From Aquincolibacterium sp964606385 (lineage in GTDB: Bacteria > Omnitrophota > Omnitrophia > Omnitrophales > Aquincolibacteriaceae): a stretch of DNA of 26,631 nucleotides. Under the pieces are notes generated by a model. That model had not been told where the DNA came from and ran no database searches. It worked only from the letters and a program-made list of their open reading frames with translations. The translations under genes and the position numbers were made by a program. Shown one piece after another: positions 23,572-26,631 of the stretch (its first letter is position 1; the number at the start of each line of letters is the position of its first letter). Location of the stretch: positions 1 through 26,631 of the forward strand of contig CAZSFZ010000025.1 of assembly GCA_964606385.1 (NCBI GenBank), in the 5' to 3' direction.

Positions 23572-25296
23572 ATGTTCACAAGGTTCCATTTTTTTCAGGT
23601 ATTTGTCTTTATTCTTCTGGTGCTCTTGGGTTTTGGTCTCTTCCAGACCCAAGTGGTGAAGGGCTCTTATTATTATGAGTTGAGCAAGCGTAACCGCGTC
23701 CGCCTGATCCCGTTGGAAGCGCCGCGAGGCCGCGTCCTAGATCAAAAGGAACGGCTTTTGGCAGCGAACCGTCCCTCCTATAACGTCATCGCGATCCCGG
23801 AGGATATCACCCCGGAGGTTTATCCGAGGCTTGCCAGTCTCCTGGAAATGCCGGAGAAGGAGATACGGAAGCGCATGAGCGCGGGCCGCGAATATCCCTT
23901 CGCGCCGGCGGTGATCAGGGAGGATGTTCCGCAGGAACTCGCGTTCATGATCGAAGAGCGGCGGCCGGAATTGCCGGGGGTGAGCGTGCGTGTGGAAGGC
24001 ATTCGTTTCTATCCTTACGGGGAAACGGCGTCCCATTTGATCGGTTATATCGGAACGATCAACGGCAAGGAATACGGCGCGTTGGACCATGACCGCTTCG
24101 GGTTGAACTCCAAGATCGGGCGCGCGGGGATCGAAAAAGCCTTCGATGAGGACCTTCGCGGATGGCGGGGAGGGCAGCAGATCGAAGTGGATGCCCGCGG
24201 CCAGATGGTCCGGGTGCTTTCAGACCGCGACCCGGAGCCGGGTTCCGATATTACGGTCACAGTGGATCTCGAGTTCCAGAAGCGGATCATGGAGATGATC
24301 AAGGGTTTGCACGCGAGCATCGCGGTGCTGGACCTTGAAACCGAAGGGGTTCTGGCGCTGGCCAGTGCTCCGGCCTACGACCCGAACATCTTTGTGTCTC
24401 CGGCGTCCAGCGAGCAGCGCCTGCATGTGCTAAGGGACGGGAATTCCCCGATGCTGGATCGCGGGATCAATGCCGCTTATCCTCCCGGTTCGATCTTTAA
24501 GCTGGTGACGGCGCTTGCCGGGCTCGAGCTTGGGAAGATCACGCCCCAGACCCGTTTCCGGTGTACCGGTTCCTTCCAACTCGGATCCCGTGCCCGGCCC
24601 GCGCGCTGCTGGCTCCATGAGGGGCATGGCAGTCTGAACCTCTATGAAGCTCTCGAGCGTTCTTGCAACGTGTATTTTTGGAATATCGCCAAAAAAGTCA
24701 CGCCGGATGAGATCGCGCATTACGCGCATGAACTTGGGCTTGGGGAACCGCTGAAGCTTGAGATCTCGCGCATGGCCCCGGGCCTTATTCCGGACTCCGC
24801 CTGGAAAAAGGAGCGTTTTAACCAGCCGTGGTACCAGGGAGAGACCCTTAACATGGCGGTGGGACAGGGATACATGCTCGTCACTCCTTTTGAAATTCTG
24901 CGCCTGACGTCGATCATCGCCAAGGACGGGAAAGTCGTGGAACCTCATCTGGTGATCCAGGACCGCATGGTCATGCCGGATGCGCCCCGGGTGGCTATTC
25001 GCGAAGAAAATCTCGAAACGATCAAACGGGCCATGCTCCAGGTCGTGGAATCCGATTATGGGACGGGGCAGCTGGCGCGCGTGGATTTCGATAAGCTGGC
25101 CGGGAAGACGGGGACCGCGCAGGCCCCGCCGGAAAAGGCGCATAGCTGGATGACCGGATTTTTCCCTTATAAGAACCCGAAGATCGCGTTCGTGGTGTTC
25201 GTGGAGCACGGGGGTTCGGGCGGGATCACGAGCGCGCGGCTCGTGAAGCAGATGCTTGAGGCCTGGAGAGACCTGAATGTTGCGCCAACTGCTTAA
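23572..25296 (+). CDS. mrdA: Penicillin-binding protein 2, elongation-specific transpeptidase
   Basis: 574 residues, class B PBP that cross-links peptidoglycan during elongation. A single membrane helix spans about 7-27 (FFQVFVFILLVLLGFGLF). The pedestal region begins with LEAPRGRVLDQKERLLAANR (48-67) and includes SHLIGYIGTING and the SKIGRAGIEKAFDEDLRG block (180-197). The transpeptidase motifs are intact: active-site Ser307 in SIFK (307-310), SCN (364-366) and KTGTAQ (512-517). The DVTP-like GQGYMLVTPFE segment is typical. It is slightly shorter than E. coli PBP2. The region before ATG 23572 has no good ribosome site, which stands out in this operon. The end overlaps rodA by 20 bases. Confidence 0.96.
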   Translation: MFTRFHFFQVFVFILLVLLGFGLFQTQVVKGSYYYELSKRNRVRLIPLEAPRGRVLDQKERLLAANRPSYNVIAIPEDITPEVYPRLASLLEMPEKEIRKRMSAGREYPFAPAVIREDVPQELAFMIEERRPELPGVSVRVEGIRFYPYGETASHLIGYIGTINGKEYGALDHDRFGLNSKIGRAGIEKAFDEDLRGWRGGQQIEVDARGQMVRVLSDRDPEPGSDITVTVDLEFQKRIMEMIKGLHASIAVLDLETEGVLALASAPAYDPNIFVSPASSEQRLHVLRDGNSPMLDRGINAAYPPGSIFKLVTALAGLELGKITPQTRFRCTGSFQLGSRARPARCWLHEGHGSLNLYEALERSCNVYFWNIAKKVTPDEIAHYAHELGLGEPLKLEISRMAPGLIPDSAWKKERFNQPWYQGETLNMAVGQGYMLVTPFEILRLTSIIAKDGKVVEPHLVIQDRMVMPDAPRVAIREENLETIKRAMLQVVESDYGTGQLARVDFDKLAGKTGTAQAPPEKAHSWMTGFFPYKNPKIAFVVFVEHGGSGGITSARLVKQMLEAWRDLNVAPTA

Positions 25297-26359
25297 GGGC
25301 ATCCATTTCCCTCTCCTTTTTTCGGTGGTCTGCCTTGCCGCGATCGGGATCCTTTTTATTTACAGCGCGTCCTATCGCGATCCCGGGAACTATGAAGCCA
25401 AGCAGGTTTTCTGGATCCTCGCGGGGCTTGCGGTCCTGATCGGGGTGCCTTTTATCGGCTACCGTCCTTTTCTAAGCGTTTCTTATCCGTTCTATTTCCT
25501 GACGCTCATCCTGCTTGTTCTGGTCGATTTTTTCGGGAGCAAGGTCCTGGGAGCCCAGAGGTGGCTGACCTTAGGCCCCCTTGCGATCCAGCCTTCGGAA
25601 TTCGCGAAAGTCGGGGCCCTTCTGGCGACGGTCAATTTCCTGGGTTCTCATCATCCCTGGGAAGGCCAGACCCGGACCGTGAGCATGGCGCTTCTCCTCT
25701 TGGCTATTCCATTCGCCCTGATCGTCAAGCAGCCGGATCTCGGGACCGCGCTTCTTTTTATCCCGATGTCGGTTGTCATTCTTTTTCTCTGGGGCGTTCG
25801 AAAACGTTTCCTGATAGCTTGCTTCGGCGCGTTAGCGTTGGCGGCCCCGCTGGCATGGGGTTTTCTCAAGGCCTATCAGAAAAAACGTCTGATGGTGTTT
25901 TTGAACCCTAACCTGGACCCGTTGGGGTCCGGCTATACAGCTCTGCAATCCAAGATCGCCGTGGGTTCCGGAGGCCTCTGGGGAAAGGGATATCTCGCGG
26001 GGACACAGACACAGCTGCATTTTGTGCCGGAGCATCATACCGATTTTATCTTTTGCGTCATCGGCGAAGAGATAGGGTTTCTCGGAAGCCTGCTGGTCCT
26101 TTGCCTTTACGGATTTCTTTTCCACTCGATCTTTCTCGTGATGCAGCACACGACGGACGTCAAAGCGAAGATGCTTTGCGGGGGAGTGCTCGCCCTTCTT
26201 TTTTCCCACGTGGTGATCAATATCGGCATGACCATCGGCCTCATGCCGATCGCCGGCGTGCCGCTTCCTTTGGTCAGTTACGGCGGATCCTCTTTTATCA
26301 TGACCTGCCTGTCTTTGGGATTGGTCCTGAGCGTTTACAAAGAAAGATCCATATTTTAG
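25277..26359 (+). CDS. rodA: Rod shape-determining protein RodA, SEDS glycosyltransferase
   Basis: 360 residues, polytopic membrane protein of the SEDS family, which polymerises lipid II glycan strands together with PBP2. Many hydrophobic segments are visible. Family landmarks: GAQRWLTLGPLAIQPSEFAK (92-111), VKQPDLGTALLF (150-161), LGSGYTALQSKIAVGSGGLW (216-235), and VPEHHTDFIFCVIGEEIG with the likely catalytic Asp256. Near the end are GLMPIAGVPLPLVSYGGSS and a closing membrane segment. ATG 25277 lies within the end of mrdA with GGAGA at 25263-25267, so the partner enzymes are translationally coupled. It is the last gene of the rod block. Confidence 0.97.
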   Translation: MLRQLLKGIHFPLLFSVVCLAAIGILFIYSASYRDPGNYEAKQVFWILAGLAVLIGVPFIGYRPFLSVSYPFYFLTLILLVLVDFFGSKVLGAQRWLTLGPLAIQPSEFAKVGALLATVNFLGSHHPWEGQTRTVSMALLLLAIPFALIVKQPDLGTALLFIPMSVVILFLWGVRKRFLIACFGALALAAPLAWGFLKAYQKKRLMVFLNPNLDPLGSGYTALQSKIAVGSGGLWGKGYLAGTQTQLHFVPEHHTDFIFCVIGEEIGFLGSLLVLCLYGFLFHSIFLVMQHTTDVKAKMLCGGVLALLFSHVVINIGMTIGLMPIAGVPLPLVSYGGSSFIMTCLSLGLVLSVYKERSIF

Positions 26360-26472
26360 AAGAATTTGCCATCCGGAGGTTCCATCGATAGAATGGCGTT
26401 CAGGTTGGGGTGCCTTGAAATTTCGATTTTTTAAATTTCAAATTCTTTACAAGTCAAGGCATCATTGAGGAA

Positions 26473-26514
26473 GTCCCACGTCCCACGCCTAAAACGCAGG
26501 CGTGTTCCTGGGAC
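26473..26514 (+). repeat. Long interrupted inverted repeat downstream of rodA
   Basis: GTCCCA (26473-26478) pairs with TGGGAC (26509-26514), and CACGCCT (26484-26490) with AGGCGTG (26498-26504), around loop AAAACGC. The small mismatch region between the two stems is five bases on one side and four on the other. There is no T-tract after it on the + strand. It may mark the end of the rod transcript or be an interspersed repeat. Confidence 0.6.
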
Positions 26515-26541
26515 GAAAAATTCGCTTCTTTGAATTAGGGA

Positions 26542-26561
26542 AACCCTACGGGTTAATTTTT
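26542..26561 (+). terminator. Weak terminator-like hairpin before tRNA-Pro
   Basis: AACCC (26542-26546) and GGGTT (26550-26554) form a 5-bp stem with a three-base loop, followed by AATTTTT. Shape and T-run fit a weak intrinsic terminator for the rod operon, although the stem is short and overlaps a possible tRNA promoter. Confidence 0.35.
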
Positions 26562-26577
26562 AGCAGAGCCAATTTTT

Positions 26578-26631
26578 CGGGGTGTAGCTCAGGGGCTAGA
26601 GCGCTTGCTTTGGGAGCAAGATGTCGGAGGT
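26578..26631 (+). tRNA. tRNA-Pro (anticodon TGG), cut by the window end
   Basis: The 5' 54 bases of a tRNA. It begins with acceptor CGGGGTG (26578-26584), C first as usual for proline. The D stem GCTC/GAGC and the anticodon stem CTTGC/GCAAG enclose loop TTTGGGA, giving anticodon TGG at 26611-26613. The start of the T stem (CGGAGGT) is the last sequence visible, and the 3' part lies beyond the window. Confidence 0.93.

Larger units (their letters stand above)
26360..26577 (+). other. Intergenic region with several inverted repeats
   Basis: 218 bases without a gene. TTGAAATTT (26415-26423) pairs with AAATTTCAA (26433-26441); alternatively TGCCTTGA (26411-26418) pairs with TCAAGGCA (26454-26461). 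A separate long stem follows: GTCCCA and CACGCCT on one arm, AGGCGTG and TGGGAC on the other (26473-26514). A weak promoter-like pair TTGAAT (26530-26535) and TTAATT (26553-26558) with 17-bp spacing could serve the tRNA. No coding potential was seen. Confidence 0.55.

Overview
The window looks like chromosomal DNA from a deep-branching, uncultivated-type Gram-negative bacterium. It is GC-rich, and every gene lies on the + strand. Small PurL with separate PurS and PurQ, a free-standing SWIB-domain protein, a GLUG-repeat giant surface protein and a complete mreBCD-PBP2-RodA block together suggest a PVC-related lineage such as Omnitrophota. This placement is an inference from gene content, not a proven assignment.

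Layout. (1) 2-3235: the 3' end of a very long repetitive surface protein, with about seven 66-70-residue repeats, four GLUG motifs, a Pro/Gly linker, an acidic stretch and a short tail repeat. (2) 3301-4576: a XerD-type tyrosine recombinase and a small secreted coiled-coil protein. (3) 4609-18004: a near-consensus promoter, a tRNA-Glu(CTC) with an unusual elbow, then 13 tightly packed genes: purB, purC, purS, purQ, purL, purF, purM, purD, purE, a Sua5-phosphatase fusion, rpiB, glyA and nrdR. (4) 18030-18501: a SWIB-domain protein with its own promoter, followed by a strong hairpin. (5) 18594-20949: a membrane-anchored coiled-coil protein, a small secreted coiled-coil protein and aroA. (6) 20969-26359: the rod-shape block mreB, mreC, mreD, PBP2 (mrdA) and rodA, with a consensus promoter before mreB. 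(7) 26360-26631: an intergenic stretch with several inverted repeats, then a tRNA-Pro(TGG) cut by the window end.

How the genes fit together. Block 3 reads as one nucleotide-supply operon. RpiB feeds ribose 5-phosphate towards PRPP, the PurF substrate. GlyA makes glycine for PurD and one-carbon units for the formyl transfers. The pur genes build the ring, and NrdR controls ribonucleotide reductase. Many junctions overlap by 1-4 bases, which points to translational coupling. purN (or purT), purK and purH are not in the window. Block 6 is the elongasome: MreB filaments, the MreC/MreD membrane partners, the PBP2 transpeptidase and the RodA glycosyltransferase.

Most of the window is conserved housekeeping DNA, and I see no convincing new defence or mobile system. 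The points most worth a second look are the covarying A19-U56 elbow in tRNA-Glu, the Sua5-phosphatase fusion, the secreted coiled-coil genes, the SWIB gene, the hairpins flanking purS and the repeat architecture of the surface protein.
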